Positions 43,157-55,260 of a DNA stretch of 64,000 bases are shown one piece after another. The notes below the pieces were generated by a model that saw only the letters and a list, made by a program, of their open reading frames with translations, was not told the origin of the DNA and ran no database searches. The stretch is from Onishia taeanensis (GTDB lineage Bacteria; Pseudomonadota; Gammaproteobacteria; Pseudomonadales; Halomonadaceae), in contig NZ_JABVXC010000001.1 of NCBI RefSeq assembly GCF_013349955.1, forward strand, positions 372,001 to 436,000, read 5' to 3'. The position numbers and the translations under genes are program-made. Each line of letters starts with the position of its first letter. Position 1 is the stretch's first letter.

Positions 43157-43885
43157 TCAGCCGGATACTGCCAGAGCCTTGAGCGCCTGATGATCTAGGC
43201 AACGATAGCTGAACGAGGGGCGGCCTACCTGACCATAGTGGAACGATTCTTCAAGGATGCCGGTTTCGGCCAGGTGCTTTAAGTACTTGCGCAGCGAGAC
43301 CCGCGACATGCCGGTGGCCGGCGCTAGCGCTTCGGTGGCGAAGTGAGCATCGCCCTGCTCGGTGACCGCCCGGGCCACCTGGGCAAGGGTCGGCGCGGTC
43401 AGCCCCTTGGGCAGGTCATCGGGGTGGCGAACCGGGCCTGCACCCGAGCGACCGAACAGACGGTCCAGGTCGCGCTGGGAGGCCTCGGCGGGCAGGTGGC
43501 GCAGGGAATCCCGGGCGGCCACGCAGGCGCTGACCGCATCCCGGAAGCGCTCGAACTCGAAGGGCTTGACCAGAAAATCCCTGACGCCCAGCTTACGCGC
43601 CAGGCGCACCGTCTCGACCTCTGACGCGGCGGTGATCAGGATCACGTCGATATCGCGCCCCTGGCGCTGCAGCTGGCGCACGATGTCCAGTCCGCTGCGC
43701 TCCCGCAGGTAGACGTCCAGCAGCACCAGGTCGATACCGCCCTGCTCCAGCACGTCCAGCGCCGACGGCACATCGCGGCACTGGGCCGCCAGGGTGACGT
43801 GGTCCAGGCGGTTGAGGTACTCGAGGTTCAGGCGCATCACCATGGGATCGTCCTCGACGATCAGCACACGGATGGGATCGCTCAT
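43157..43885 (-). CDS. CitB/DcuR-type response regulator
   Basis: The protein has 242 residues: a receiver domain (1-125; D57 phospho-acceptor in LVLLDVYL, acidic pocket E11-D12-D13, K109 region FLVKPFEF) and a C-terminal helix-turn-helix (about 165-235; ATGMSRVSLRKYLKHLAETG) typical of DcuR, DpiA and CitB. It overlaps the sensor kinase gene by 4 bp. The divergent 2-hydroxycarboxylate symporter is the probable target, fitting the role of this family in di- and tricarboxylate uptake. Confidence 0.93.
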   Translation of the reverse strand: MSDPIRVLIVEDDPMVMRLNLEYLNRLDHVTLAAQCRDVPSALDVLEQGGIDLVLLDVYLRERSGLDIVRQLQRQGRDIDVILITAASEVETVRLARKLGVRDFLVKPFEFERFRDAVSACVAARDSLRHLPAEASQRDLDRLFGRSGAGPVRHPDDLPKGLTAPTLAQVARAVTEQGDAHFATEALAPATGMSRVSLRKYLKHLAETGILEESFHYGQVGRPSFSYRCLDHQALKALAVSG

Positions 43886-45531
43886 GGTGCCTCCTGTCGA
43901 GGAAGGTCTCGGGATGAGAGGTCATCGGTTGCCGCCGCGTAGGGTAGCGCGACTTCGATCAGCGTGCCCTGCCCTTCGCTGCTGTAGAGCGACAGCACGC
44001 CTTGATGGGCCTCGACCCGCTCCCGGGCCAGGCCAAGCCCAAGCCCGCGACGCTGCCCCTTGGTGGAAAGCCCCCGCTCGAAGACCCGCGCCTGAAGCGC
44101 TGGCGGAATGCCGGGCCCGGTGTCCTGAATCTCGAGGGTCAGCCAGCCGTGCTGATAATCCAGCGTCAGGCTCACCCGGCGCTCCTCGCAGCTCGCCAAG
44201 GCCTCGAAGGCATTTTCCAACAGGTTGCCGATCACCGTCACCAGCGTATGGCCAACCTCCGGATCGGCAGCCACCGGCAGCGGCTGCTCGGCCGAAAGCG
44301 TCAGGGTGATATCGCGCTCGCGGGCCTCGCTGCGCTTGCCGAGCAAAAAGCCTGCTAGCACCGGGTCACGAATCGCCTCGTTGAGACCGTCGGATACCAC
44401 CCGTTGGCCATCGCTTAGCTCGCGCAGATAACGCTTGAGGGCCGCCAGATCGCCGAGTGCCGCCAGGCCGGTGATGACGTGCAGCCGGTTCTTGAAGTCA
44501 TGGGTGGTGGCGCGCAGCGCCTCGGCGTAACGGCGCACGCCGGTCAGTTCCTCGGCCAGCCGATGCACATCGGTCTTGTCGCGCAGGGTCGCCACGGCAC
44601 CGATCACCTGGCCACGATGGTGGATGGGCACTCGGTTGGCCAGCAATACCTGATCATTGATGGCCACCTGCTGATCGAGAGACGGCCTGTCTTCGCTCAG
44701 CACCTCCAGCATGCCGGTCTCGGGCAGGTAGTCGGCAAGCGGTATGCCCAGTCTCGGCGCTGGGAGTCCCGCCCGCTGCAGCAGGCGTCGGGCGGCATGA
44801 TTGACCAGCGTGATGCGTCCGCCGGCATCGACGGCCAGAATCCCCTCGTGCACCGAGCTCAGCATCGCCTGGCGCTCTTCGACCAACTGAGCGATCTGGT
44901 AGGGCTCGAGCCCCAGCAATACGCGCTTGATATAGCGCGCCAGCAGCCCCGCTCCCAGGGCGGCGGCCAGCATCAGCGCCAGCACGCCCAGCACGATCTG
45001 ATGGCGATGGGCTTCGAGAGTCGGCAGCAGCGAGGCCATGGTCACCCCGACCGCGACCGCTCCGATCACCGCGCCGTCGTCGCCAAGCACCGGTGCAAAG
45101 CCGCGGATACTGGTGCCCAAGGTTCCCTCGGAGCGTGATGCGTAGCGCTCGCCCTCGAGGGCCGGCCCTTCATCACCGCCCTGAAAGAAACGCCCGACAC
45201 GCGATGGGTCGGGGTGGGTCAGGCGCTGAGAGGTCTCGGTCATCACCACGATGAAATCGACGTCCAGTTCCCGGCGCAGCCGCTCGATGGAGGCCTGCAG
45301 CGGGCCTGGCGTCAGGGTGGCGTTATCGCGCTGTAAGGCGAGGGCCGAACCCACGTCGCTCCTGCCCGCCACTACCTGAGCCAGGTCGGTAACGCGGGTG
45401 GCCTGCGCCTGCTCCAGGGCGCTTCGCTGCTGACCGACGAACAGCCATAGCGCCAGGCCCAGCGACAGCACGATCATCACCGCCACCAACAGCGAAATCA
45501 GCGCACTCAGGCTAAGGCGAGGTCTACTCAT
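43882..45531 (-). CDS. CitA/DcuS-type sensor histidine kinase
   Basis: The ATG at 45531 behind GGAGG gives 549 residues; the frame extends 111 codons further but that part overlaps the promoter region. Order: membrane helix 10-33, periplasmic PDC/PAS sensor 35-175 (DFIVVMTETSQRLTHPDPSR and GFAPVLGDDGAVIGAVAVG, family signatures for carboxylate binding), second helix 179-200, cytoplasmic PAS 215-325, then the short kinase with phospho-acceptor H344 (TTHDFKNRLHVITG), N box NLLENAFEAL, G1 DTGPGIPP and G2 GLGLGLA. Ligand inferred as citrate or another hydroxycarboxylate from the neighbouring symporter. Confidence 0.93.
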   Translation of the reverse strand: MSRPRLSLSALISLLVAVMIVLSLGLALWLFVGQQRSALEQAQATRVTDLAQVVAGRSDVGSALALQRDNATLTPGPLQASIERLRRELDVDFIVVMTETSQRLTHPDPSRVGRFFQGGDEGPALEGERYASRSEGTLGTSIRGFAPVLGDDGAVIGAVAVGVTMASLLPTLEAHRHQIVLGVLALMLAAALGAGLLARYIKRVLLGLEPYQIAQLVEERQAMLSSVHEGILAVDAGGRITLVNHAARRLLQRAGLPAPRLGIPLADYLPETGMLEVLSEDRPSLDQQVAINDQVLLANRVPIHHRGQVIGAVATLRDKTDVHRLAEELTGVRRYAEALRATTHDFKNRLHVITGLAALGDLAALKRYLRELSDGQRVVSDGLNEAIRDPVLAGFLLGKRSEARERDITLTLSAEQPLPVAADPEVGHTLVTVIGNLLENAFEALASCEERRVSLTLDYQHGWLTLEIQDTGPGIPPALQARVFERGLSTKGQRRGLGLGLARERVEAHQGVLSLYSSEGQGTLIEVALPYAAATDDLSSRDLPRQEAP

Positions 45532-45855
45532 GGCGACCTCCGGGCAGCGTTCGTCGGCATCGCACGGCCCCGGCCCCTCGCTTGCCAGACACGACAGGGC
45601 GAAATTGCGACCTTGGTGGCATTTCCTGTCTGCGCTTGCTGAATCAACAGGCCTACCTCGAGTTTCATTAGTTTCAAAACGCTTTGTTAATTTTGCAAAG
45701 CTTGGCGCCACGCCAGGGCGACTTATCCTCGGCCTACCCCTTGGCAACGATTGGCAACTGCCTCGCAAGGGACATCCCATTGACGACGCTGCCTGACCCC
45801 GCTCAGGCACCATGATGCCGCCCTCGTATGCTACCTGGCGGCCTGGAGGATAAAC
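45532..45855. promoter_or_regulatory. Divergent control region of the kinase and symporter genes
   Basis: The 324-bp gap has an A+T-rich stretch (45660-45701) with GCTTTG...CAAAGC (45681-45686 and 45696-45701) and two GTTTCA repeats just upstream, candidates for the response-regulator site. No gene is seen; the kinase frame crosses it only because stops are rare. Confidence 0.4.
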
Positions 45856-47160
45856 ATGAGTCACGCCACCGAATCCGCGACCGCCGTGCCGGGCAGTCGC
45901 TCCGCGCTGCCGCGCATCTTCGGCCTGCCGATGGGGGTCTTCGCCCTGATTGCCGGTGTAATGGTCGTCGCCCTGGCCACCGACACCCTGCCGGCGGGCA
46001 TGATCGGCGCCTTTCTGGTGCTGATGGTGTGCGGGGAGCTGACGGGCTTCATCGGCGACCGGCTGCCGATCATCAAGACCTACCTGGGCGGCGGCGCCAT
46101 CCTGTCGATTTTCGGTGCGGCCACTCTGGTCTACCTGGGCTTTCTGCCAAGCGATGTGGTCGACAACGTCACCGGCTTCATGAAGAGCGGCGGCTTCCTG
46201 AATTTCTACATCGCGGCACTGATCACCGGCAGCATCCTGGGCATGGATTCCAAGGTGCTGGTCAAGGTCGGCTCGCGCTTCGCCCTGCCGCTGATCTGTG
46301 CGGTGCTGTTTGCCGGCCTGTTCGCGATGGCCGTCGGCGCCCTACTCGGCTTCTCGCCTCAGGATGCCCTGGTGGTCATCACCCTGCCGATCATGGGCGG
46401 CGGCATGGGCGCCGGCGCGGTGCCCATGAGCCAGATCTACGAGCAGCTGCTCGGCCAGCCGGCCAGCTACTACATTTCGATCCTGGTGCCGGCGCTGGCG
46501 CTGGGCAACGTCTTCGCCATCATCATCGCCGGGCTGCTCAACGGCCTGGCCAATCGCTTCCCCCACCTGACCGGCAACGGCCAGATGATGCCGGGGGTCG
46601 AGATCGAGGATCGCAAGAGCGTCTTCGATCCGTCCACGCTGGGCATCGGCCTGGTCGTGGCGCTGACCTTCTTCACCGCCGGCGAGATTCTCGGCGATTT
46701 CATCCCGCTGCATCCCTATGCGCTGATGATCGTGCTGGTGGCGCTGTGCAAGGTGCTCAACCTGGTGCCGGAGCGCATCAACGAGGCGGCCTCTCAGTGG
46801 TTCCAGTTCGTGGCCAAGAACTGGACCTTTGCGCTGCTGTTCGGCATCGGTATCGCCTACACCGACCTCGGCCAGGTGATCGACGCGATTTCCCTGACCT
46901 ATGTGCTGATCGTGCTGGCCGTGGTAGCCGGTGCCGCCTTCGGCGCGGGCATCGTCGGCAAGCTGGTCGGCTTCTATCCCGTCGAGTCGGCGATCACCGC
47001 CGGGCTTTGCATGGCCAACATGGGCGGCACCGGTGACGTGGCGGTGCTGTCCGCGGCGCGGCGCATGTCGCTGATGCCCTTCGCGCAGATCTCGTCACGG
47101 CTGGGCGGCGCGCTGATTCTGCTGATCTCCAGCGCCCTAGTGCCACTGCTGGCGGGCTGA
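45856..47160 (+). CDS. 2-hydroxycarboxylate (citrate/malate) sodium symporter
   Basis: Secondary transporter of the 2HCT family (PF03390: CitS, CimH, MaeN). It has 434 residues with about eleven membrane helices and the two re-entrant GGxG loops of the family, LPIMGGGMGAGAVPMSQIYE (near residue 175) and CMANMGGTGDVAVLSAARRM (near 385). The start follows GGAGG. It is divergent from a CitA/CitB-type two-component system and ends in a strong bidirectional terminator. At the right edge of the window is a sodium-pumping decarboxylase subunit, which could act on oxaloacetate from citrate; the genes are 17 kb apart, so the link is only suggestive. Confidence 0.92.
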   Translation: MSHATESATAVPGSRSALPRIFGLPMGVFALIAGVMVVALATDTLPAGMIGAFLVLMVCGELTGFIGDRLPIIKTYLGGGAILSIFGAATLVYLGFLPSDVVDNVTGFMKSGGFLNFYIAALITGSILGMDSKVLVKVGSRFALPLICAVLFAGLFAMAVGALLGFSPQDALVVITLPIMGGGMGAGAVPMSQIYEQLLGQPASYYISILVPALALGNVFAIIIAGLLNGLANRFPHLTGNGQMMPGVEIEDRKSVFDPSTLGIGLVVALTFFTAGEILGDFIPLHPYALMIVLVALCKVLNLVPERINEAASQWFQFVAKNWTFALLFGIGIAYTDLGQVIDAISLTYVLIVLAVVAGAAFGAGIVGKLVGFYPVESAITAGLCMANMGGTGDVAVLSAARRMSLMPFAQISSRLGGALILLISSALVPLLAG

Positions 47161-47208
47161 TCGACAAAACCAAGCACTGGCAACGGCACCCTTGTAATGC
47201 CCTTGCAA

Positions 47209-47244
47209 CGACAACGGCCCCGCCAAGCGGGGCCGTTGTCGTTT
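47209..47244. terminator. Bidirectional terminator after the symporter
   Basis: A 15-bp perfect stem CGACAACGGCCCCGC/GCGGGGCCGTTGTCG with a 3-nt loop is followed by TTTG. It lies between the convergent symporter and yheU. Confidence 0.85.
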
Positions 47245-47316
47245 GCGGGGCCTCAATATGCTTGGGCCAGTCCTGGCGCAGCCCTCTAGACCAATCCTTT
47301 CGATCAACCGCTGCGC

Positions 47317-49679
<2,363 letters not shown>

Positions 49680-49730
49680 TCACCTAGGGTAAGCAAAGGG
49701 GCATTGTAGCGGCGGCGGGGCCCAAACGAC

Positions 49731-49756
49731 ATATGGGCTCCCGAAGGAGCCCATAT
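49731..49756 (-). terminator. Terminator of zipA
   Basis: A perfect 11-bp stem ATATGGGCTCC/GGAGCCCATAT with a tetraloop lies 29 bp past the zipA stop. The tail on the minus strand is GTCGTTTGG, only weakly T-rich. Confidence 0.7.
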
Positions 49757-49785
49757 GGAGGGTCGTACCGGCAGAGGGTACCGGT

Positions 49786-51477
49786 TCAGTTGGCCTGGGT
49801 ACGATGCAGCCGGTGGCGACGCTCGAACTCCTGCACCCGCTCGCGGGCAAAGCCCACGGTCTGGGCGGTCATCACGCTCTGGTTCTCGTCCTTCAGCTCG
49901 CCGCCAAGATGACGCACCACGACCATGGCTGTCTCGACCATGGCTTCGAAGGCCGCGGAGCTATCCTGCGCCCCGGGCAACGGCATCAGCAGGCTGATGC
50001 CCGGCGTGGTGAAGTCGACGCCGTCGTCAAGCGGGAAGGTCCCGGGCTTGATGACGTTGACCATCGAGAACTGCAACTCGCTATGCGGGTCCTGGGTCTC
50101 GAAGCGATGGAATATCTGCATATCGCGACAATAGCGCAGGCCGCAAGCCAGCATCAGGTCCAGCAGGGCTGTACCCGAGAAGCCCTCCTCGTTTCGAGAC
50201 ATCACGCTGATGACGATGATCTCCTCGGCATTGCCGAGGGTCTCGCGGGCGTGCTCGACCTTGACGCCATTGCGCAGCGCACGCTGGATCGTAGGATGCG
50301 GAGGCTCGCCGACGTCGGTTAGCTCGGGCGCCTCGTCAGCATATTGAGGGGCGTCAAAGGCGGCGTAGCGCTCATCACCTCTCTCCTCTGCCCCACCTTG
50401 CTCGCCTCTCTCAGCACGGCGAGTGTCATCCAGGCGTCCGCTATCACTTGCCGACGCGCTTGCCTGGGCGCTTTTCTGGGCAGACAGCCGCGATGAAAAC
50501 AGCGGATCGTCGCCGTCGCGCTGCGCGGCGGCTTCGGCCGCGCGGCGGGCCTCAATTTCACGTTCGGCCTGTTGCTGCTGTCGACGGCTGGTTTCGCGGG
50601 CCTGACGCTCGGCCTTCTGACGCTCGCGCTCAAGCTTGTCCTTCTTGCGCTTTTCCTTGCGGCTGGCCATTTTCTGCTGGATCGAGGAGCCGAAGCGCTG
50701 CATCGAATTACCTACCCTCGCCGAGCGATCGCGCAGCGAATCGGACATGCCGTCGAAATCGACGAGCTGATAGCGCTCCTCATCATGGAAGCCTTCATGA
50801 TCCGCGGGATCGGCGGCAAGACCGGACAGCACATCGTCCTGAACGTCGTCCTGATGCTCCGTGGCGAATTCCTCACGGGCATCGAGATCCATCCGTGCCT
50901 CGGCGCCATCATTAATCTCACCTGGCTCGTCTATTACCGGCTGCTTGCCCTTCGGCTGGCTGGCCTTCTGACTCGCTTCCCCACGGGGCACCTGAGGGGC
51001 GTCGTCTTGCGGCGGTCTCGTATCCTGATGGCGCGGCTCTTGACGACCAGACGCCTGGGTGACCGTGGGTTCGCCGTCGTGCTGGCTCCCCTGACTCTGG
51101 CCACCCTTGCTCTGACTAGCCTTGCTCTGACCGCTCTGACCACCCTGACTCTGACTTTCCTGATCCTGGCGCCAACTGGACAGCACCCGCGACGGCCCCG
51201 GGTGCTCCTGGCGCTGCAGCTTGGGCTTCGAGCGCGGCTCGTAGGCGGCGGGCTTGACGACCCGTGCCCCGCCGTTTGGCAGCTCACGGCGCACTTCAGC
51301 ATCCCGAGCTTCCTGCTCAGGGTCGGTGTCTGCCCCCGATGCTGCATCGGCCGATGAGGCATCGACCTGATCCAGTCGAGGGACGCGACGCTGACGCTGC
51401 AGACGACGTACACCATCGATCACGATGATGGTCACCAGCGCCAACCCCAGAATGATCAGCCACTCTCTAAGTTCCAT
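49786..51477 (-). CDS. zipA: Cell division protein ZipA, unusually long linker
   Basis: Anchors FtsZ to the inner membrane at the division site. It has 563 residues against 328 in E. coli. An N-terminal membrane helix (residues 3-22, LREWLIILGLALVTIIVIDG) is followed by an extended linker (about 30-420) with a Gln/Ser/Gly/Lys-rich repeat zone near 110-135 and a Lys/Arg/Glu-rich coiled coil near 265-310 (EKRKKDKLERERQKAERQ). The C-terminal FtsZ-binding domain spans about 425-555 (EIIVISVMSRNEEGFSGTAL, LMLACGLRYCRDMQIFHR). Upstream is smc, downstream ligA. Confidence 0.92.
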   Translation of the reverse strand: MELREWLIILGLALVTIIVIDGVRRLQRQRRVPRLDQVDASSADAASGADTDPEQEARDAEVRRELPNGGARVVKPAAYEPRSKPKLQRQEHPGPSRVLSSWRQDQESQSQGGQSGQSKASQSKGGQSQGSQHDGEPTVTQASGRQEPRHQDTRPPQDDAPQVPRGEASQKASQPKGKQPVIDEPGEINDGAEARMDLDAREEFATEHQDDVQDDVLSGLAADPADHEGFHDEERYQLVDFDGMSDSLRDRSARVGNSMQRFGSSIQQKMASRKEKRKKDKLERERQKAERQARETSRRQQQQAEREIEARRAAEAAAQRDGDDPLFSSRLSAQKSAQASASASDSGRLDDTRRAERGEQGGAEERGDERYAAFDAPQYADEAPELTDVGEPPHPTIQRALRNGVKVEHARETLGNAEEIIVISVMSRNEEGFSGTALLDLMLACGLRYCRDMQIFHRFETQDPHSELQFSMVNVIKPGTFPLDDGVDFTTPGISLLMPLPGAQDSSAAFEAMVETAMVVVRHLGGELKDENQSVMTAQTVGFARERVQEFERRHRLHRTQAN

Positions 51478-51733
51478 GAGTTGTCTTGCCTGTCTGCTAG
51501 GGGCACCATGCCGGATAGATTAACTGCCATTAGCATAGCGCGATTACCAAAAAAAGGGCCATGTCTTTTTTGATTGTCAAGCAACATTCATTGCCTGACA
51601 GCATGTCGAATGGCCAGCGTAATCACCCTACGTGTGCGTCACCGACATCGTTTATATCTCCCGTCTTGGTACCCGCTTTCGCGATCGGGTGCAAGCGTCG
51701 CATTTCACCGACCCAGCCCAGCCTGCGCCGTCT

Positions 51734-54700
51734 TCAAGCCTCGGCAAGCACCGCTGCCTCCTCGACACCGACCGATACCAAGCGCGAAACTCCGGGTTCC
51801 TGCATAGTCACACCCATCAAACGTTCGGCCGCTTCCATGGCGATCTTGTTGTGGGTGATATAGATGAACTGCACGGTCTCGGACATCTCCTTCACCAACT
51901 TTGCATAGCGTCCTACATTGGCATCATCCAGGGGTGCATCGACCTCATCCAGCATGCAGAACGGCGCGGGGTTGAGCTGGAAGATGGCAAACACCAGCGA
52001 CAGAGCAGTGAGCGCCTTTTCTCCCCCCGACAGCAGATGAATGGTGCTGTTCTTCTTGCCCGGCGGCCTTGCCATGATGGCGACCCCGGTCTCCAGCAAA
52101 TCATCACCGGTAAGGGTCAACCACGCGGTCCCGCCGCCGAAGACTTTAGGGAAAAGCGTCTGCAGACCGGCGTCGACCTGATCGAAGGTGGCCTTGAAAC
52201 GGGTGCGGGTCTCCTGATCAATCTTGCGGATTGCCCGGTCCAGCGTCTCCAGGGCCTCGGTCAGCTCGGCATGCTGGGCCTCCAGGTAGTCGCGGCGTTC
52301 GGCCTGCTGGTCGTATTCCTCGATGGCCGCGAGGTTGATGGCGCCGAGCCGGCGGATCTTGTCGCCCAGGCTATCGAGACGCTCCCGCCAGGCGGATTCG
52401 GTGGCGTTGGGGTCGAGGTGCTCGGCCAGGGCATCGGCATCATGATTGAGTTCAGCGAGCTGCTCATCCTGAGCATCGGCCTTCAATGCCAGGGCCTGAA
52501 CCTGCATGCGCGCTTCCTGCAGCCGCTCGCGGATGCCTTCCAGGTTTCGCTCGTGCTGCTGGCGGGCCTGCTCGTCCTCACGCAGCTGTTCGGTGAACGC
52601 GGCGGTCTTGTCGCGACAGTCGGTCAGGGCCCGTTCGTCACGGTCGCGCTGATGCAGGAGTTCCTCGAGACGCTCGCGATTCTCTTCGTCAGGCTCGCGC
52701 AGCATCTCGCGATTCTCTTCTAGCTCAGCGCACTTCTCCTCCAAGCGGGCCCGGGATTCCTCGGCGCGGCCCTGCTGCTGGCCGAGACCGGCGCGTTCGG
52801 TGGTCAGCCGCTGATGATCCAGCGCCAGTTGCTGGGCACGCTGGGCCAACGGCCGCTGGCGGGTGCGCAGCGAAGCAAGCCGTTCCTGGGCTTCGCGGCG
52901 GGCACGCTCGAGGCCCTCACGCTCGGCGCTATCGTCTTCCAGCCGTGCCATCGCGGCCTGCCACTGTTCGCGGGCTTCCTCCAGCGCCAGGGCACGCTCC
53001 TCGCGCTGCTCTTCGATACGCTCGAGCTCTGCGTCGATCTCCCGGGCACGCGCTTCCAGGTGTTCGAGGCGCGTGGCGAGATTGGCCTCGGCGAGGGTCC
53101 ACTGCTGATGACGCCCCTGCTGTTCGGTCTCGTCGCGACGGCACTGCTCCAGGGTCGCCTCGATGTCCTGATCGCGACCCTCTAGCGCTGCCAGCTGCTC
53201 GTCCAGCTCGGCCAGGGCAGCGCCCACCTCATCGAGTTGTGCGGCGACCTCGTCGCGGCGGCGACGACTGGTCAGCAGGCTGTTGCTGCCCTGCGCCTCG
53301 CCACGCCGCCGCACGAAGCCTTTGCCTAGCCACAGGCCCGTGGGAGTCACCAGGCTTTGCCCTGGCGACAGGCTCGCGACCCGCGACCAGGCCTCTCGCT
53401 CGTCGGCGGCACAGTGAATGCCGGCAAGCAGCAGCGCCGCGGCACCCGCGCCCTGCACCTTGCCGGCCAGGCTTTCGTCGCCCAGGCTGCCACCAAGATC
53501 CGAGGTATCAAGGTCGCCATCCAGCAGCGCCAGATCGCCAAGCGCGGCGGTCTCCGGGCCGGCATCCAGCGCCTGGCGGGCGCGGCCCAGATCGACCAGC
53601 CGGGTGTTGAGCCAGGGGGCGAGAATCCAGCCGACGACGTCCTCCCAATCGGCCTCCACCGACAGCCGCTCACCGAGGCGCGGCGCATCACCCAGGCCAT
53701 GCTCGGCCAGGTGGGCTTCCAGGGCCTCGTCATGATCGGCAAGTGCTGCTTCGATCAGCGCATCGAGGGAGGCCAGTTCGCCTTGCAGGCTGTTGCGGCG
53801 CTGGCGTTCGGCCTCCCGGCGCGCCTCGGCGTCGCGGCGCTCGTCGCGAGTCTGCTGGCGGCGCTCCAGTGCCTGCTGACGGCGATCTTCCAGGGCTTCG
53901 CGCTCCAGCTCGGCTTCGGCCAGACGCTCGGCAAACTCGGCGCGCTGCTCGCGAAGCTCGCTGGCATCGGGGAGCTCTGCGCGCTGCTGATGGCGGCGCT
54001 GCACCTCGGCGGCCAGTGTCTCGACGCCCTGCTCCAGGTTGCGGACCCGATCCTGGGCACGTTCGGCTTCGTGACTCGCCTGCTGATGACGCTCGTTGAA
54101 GGCGTCCCAGCGCTCGCTGTGTTCGGTGTTGGCTGCCTCGGCTTCCTCGAGGGCCTCTTCGAGCTGGGCCAACTCCTCGGCCACTTCCTCCTGCTCGGGC
54201 CCCAGCGTCTCGAGGCGCTCGTCCAGCGCGGCCAATCGCTCGCCGTCGCTGTCGTTCAGCCGGTCGAGGTCGGCGAGTTCGGCGCGGGCACTTTCCAGAT
54301 CCCGTGCCAGCTGCTGCTCGCGGGTTCGGGCATGCTCGAGGCTCTGCTCGAGGCGGGCGATAGCGGTGGTGGTTTCATAGAAGCGGGCCTGATGGCCCTC
54401 GAGTTCCTCGGCGAGGCGGTCATGCTCGCTTCTGGCCTGTTCGAGCCGGGTCTCGCATTGGCGGGCCCCCAGCACCTCGCGCTCGACGCCGGTCTCGAGC
54501 TCGCGGACACGGCTCTCCTGTTCGTTCTGTTCGGCGCGCAGCGCGCGGCCGCGCAGCAAGGCCAACTCGCCCTTCAGCCGGTATTCCTCCTGCTTGAGGG
54601 TCTGGTAGCGCTTGGCGGCGTCGGCCTGTCGCTTGAGCCGTTCCAGCTGCTTGTCGAGCTCTTCGCGGATGTCGTCGAGGCGTTCCAGGTTCTCTTGGGT

Positions 54701-55258
54701 GCGCCGCATGCGGTTTTCGGTCTCGCGACGGCGCTCCTTGTACTTGGAGATGCCGGCGGCTTCTTCGAGGGTCGAGCGCAGCTCTTCGGGGCGCGCCTCG
54801 ACCAGCCGCGAGATCATGCCCTGGCCGATGATGGCGTAGGAGCGCGGCCCCAGGCCGGTGCCCATGAACAAGTCGGCGATGTCGCGCCGCCGGCATTTCT
54901 GGCCGTTGAAGAAGTAAGTGGACTGGCTGTCGCGGGTCACCACGCGCTTGACGGCGATCTCGGCGTACTGGGCGTAGACGCCGCCCATGCTGCCGTCGCG
55001 GTTGTCGAACAGCAGTTCGATGGACGCCTGGCCGACCGGTTTGCGGCCGGTGGAGCCGTTGAAGATGACGTCGGTCATCGACTCGCCGCGCAGGGTCTTG
55101 GCCGAGGACTCCCCCATCACCCAGCGCACGGCATCGATGACGTTGGACTTGCCGCAGCCGTTGGGGCCAACGATGGCGGTCATGTTGCCGTCGAAGGGCA
55201 CGGTGATCGGGTCGACGAAGGACTTGAAGCCGACCAGTTTGATGGACTTGAGCTGCAT
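51734..55258 (-). CDS. smc: Chromosome segregation ATPase SMC
   Basis: Condensin ATPase organising the chromosome. It has 1174 residues: N-terminal ATP head with Walker A GPNGCGKSN and the R-loop KTLRGESM; two long coiled coils rich in Glu, Arg, Leu and Ala (about 170-500 and 680-1000); a hinge at about 505-660 (VSVEADWEDVVGWILAPWL and GLWLGKGFVRRR); and a C-terminal head with signature LLSGGEKALTALSL, Walker B FCMLDEVDAPLDDAN and ITHNK. SMC rather than MukB is typical of Pseudomonadales and Halomonadaceae. It starts 2 bp after the ccmI stop, yet belongs to the smc-zipA-ligA set. Confidence 0.98.
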   Translation of the reverse strand: MQLKSIKLVGFKSFVDPITVPFDGNMTAIVGPNGCGKSNVIDAVRWVMGESSAKTLRGESMTDVIFNGSTGRKPVGQASIELLFDNRDGSMGGVYAQYAEIAVKRVVTRDSQSTYFFNGQKCRRRDIADLFMGTGLGPRSYAIIGQGMISRLVEARPEELRSTLEEAAGISKYKERRRETENRMRRTQENLERLDDIREELDKQLERLKRQADAAKRYQTLKQEEYRLKGELALLRGRALRAEQNEQESRVRELETGVEREVLGARQCETRLEQARSEHDRLAEELEGHQARFYETTTAIARLEQSLEHARTREQQLARDLESARAELADLDRLNDSDGERLAALDERLETLGPEQEEVAEELAQLEEALEEAEAANTEHSERWDAFNERHQQASHEAERAQDRVRNLEQGVETLAAEVQRRHQQRAELPDASELREQRAEFAERLAEAELEREALEDRRQQALERRQQTRDERRDAEARREAERQRRNSLQGELASLDALIEAALADHDEALEAHLAEHGLGDAPRLGERLSVEADWEDVVGWILAPWLNTRLVDLGRARQALDAGPETAALGDLALLDGDLDTSDLGGSLGDESLAGKVQGAGAAALLLAGIHCAADEREAWSRVASLSPGQSLVTPTGLWLGKGFVRRRGEAQGSNSLLTSRRRRDEVAAQLDEVGAALAELDEQLAALEGRDQDIEATLEQCRRDETEQQGRHQQWTLAEANLATRLEHLEARAREIDAELERIEEQREERALALEEAREQWQAAMARLEDDSAEREGLERARREAQERLASLRTRQRPLAQRAQQLALDHQRLTTERAGLGQQQGRAEESRARLEEKCAELEENREMLREPDEENRERLEELLHQRDRDERALTDCRDKTAAFTEQLREDEQARQQHERNLEGIRERLQEARMQVQALALKADAQDEQLAELNHDADALAEHLDPNATESAWRERLDSLGDKIRRLGAINLAAIEEYDQQAERRDYLEAQHAELTEALETLDRAIRKIDQETRTRFKATFDQVDAGLQTLFPKVFGGGTAWLTLTGDDLLETGVAIMARPPGKKNSTIHLLSGGEKALTALSLVFAIFQLNPAPFCMLDEVDAPLDDANVGRYAKLVKEMSETVQFIYITHNKIAMEAAERLMGVTMQEPGVSRLVSVGVEEAAVLAEA

Positions 55259-55260
55259 GG

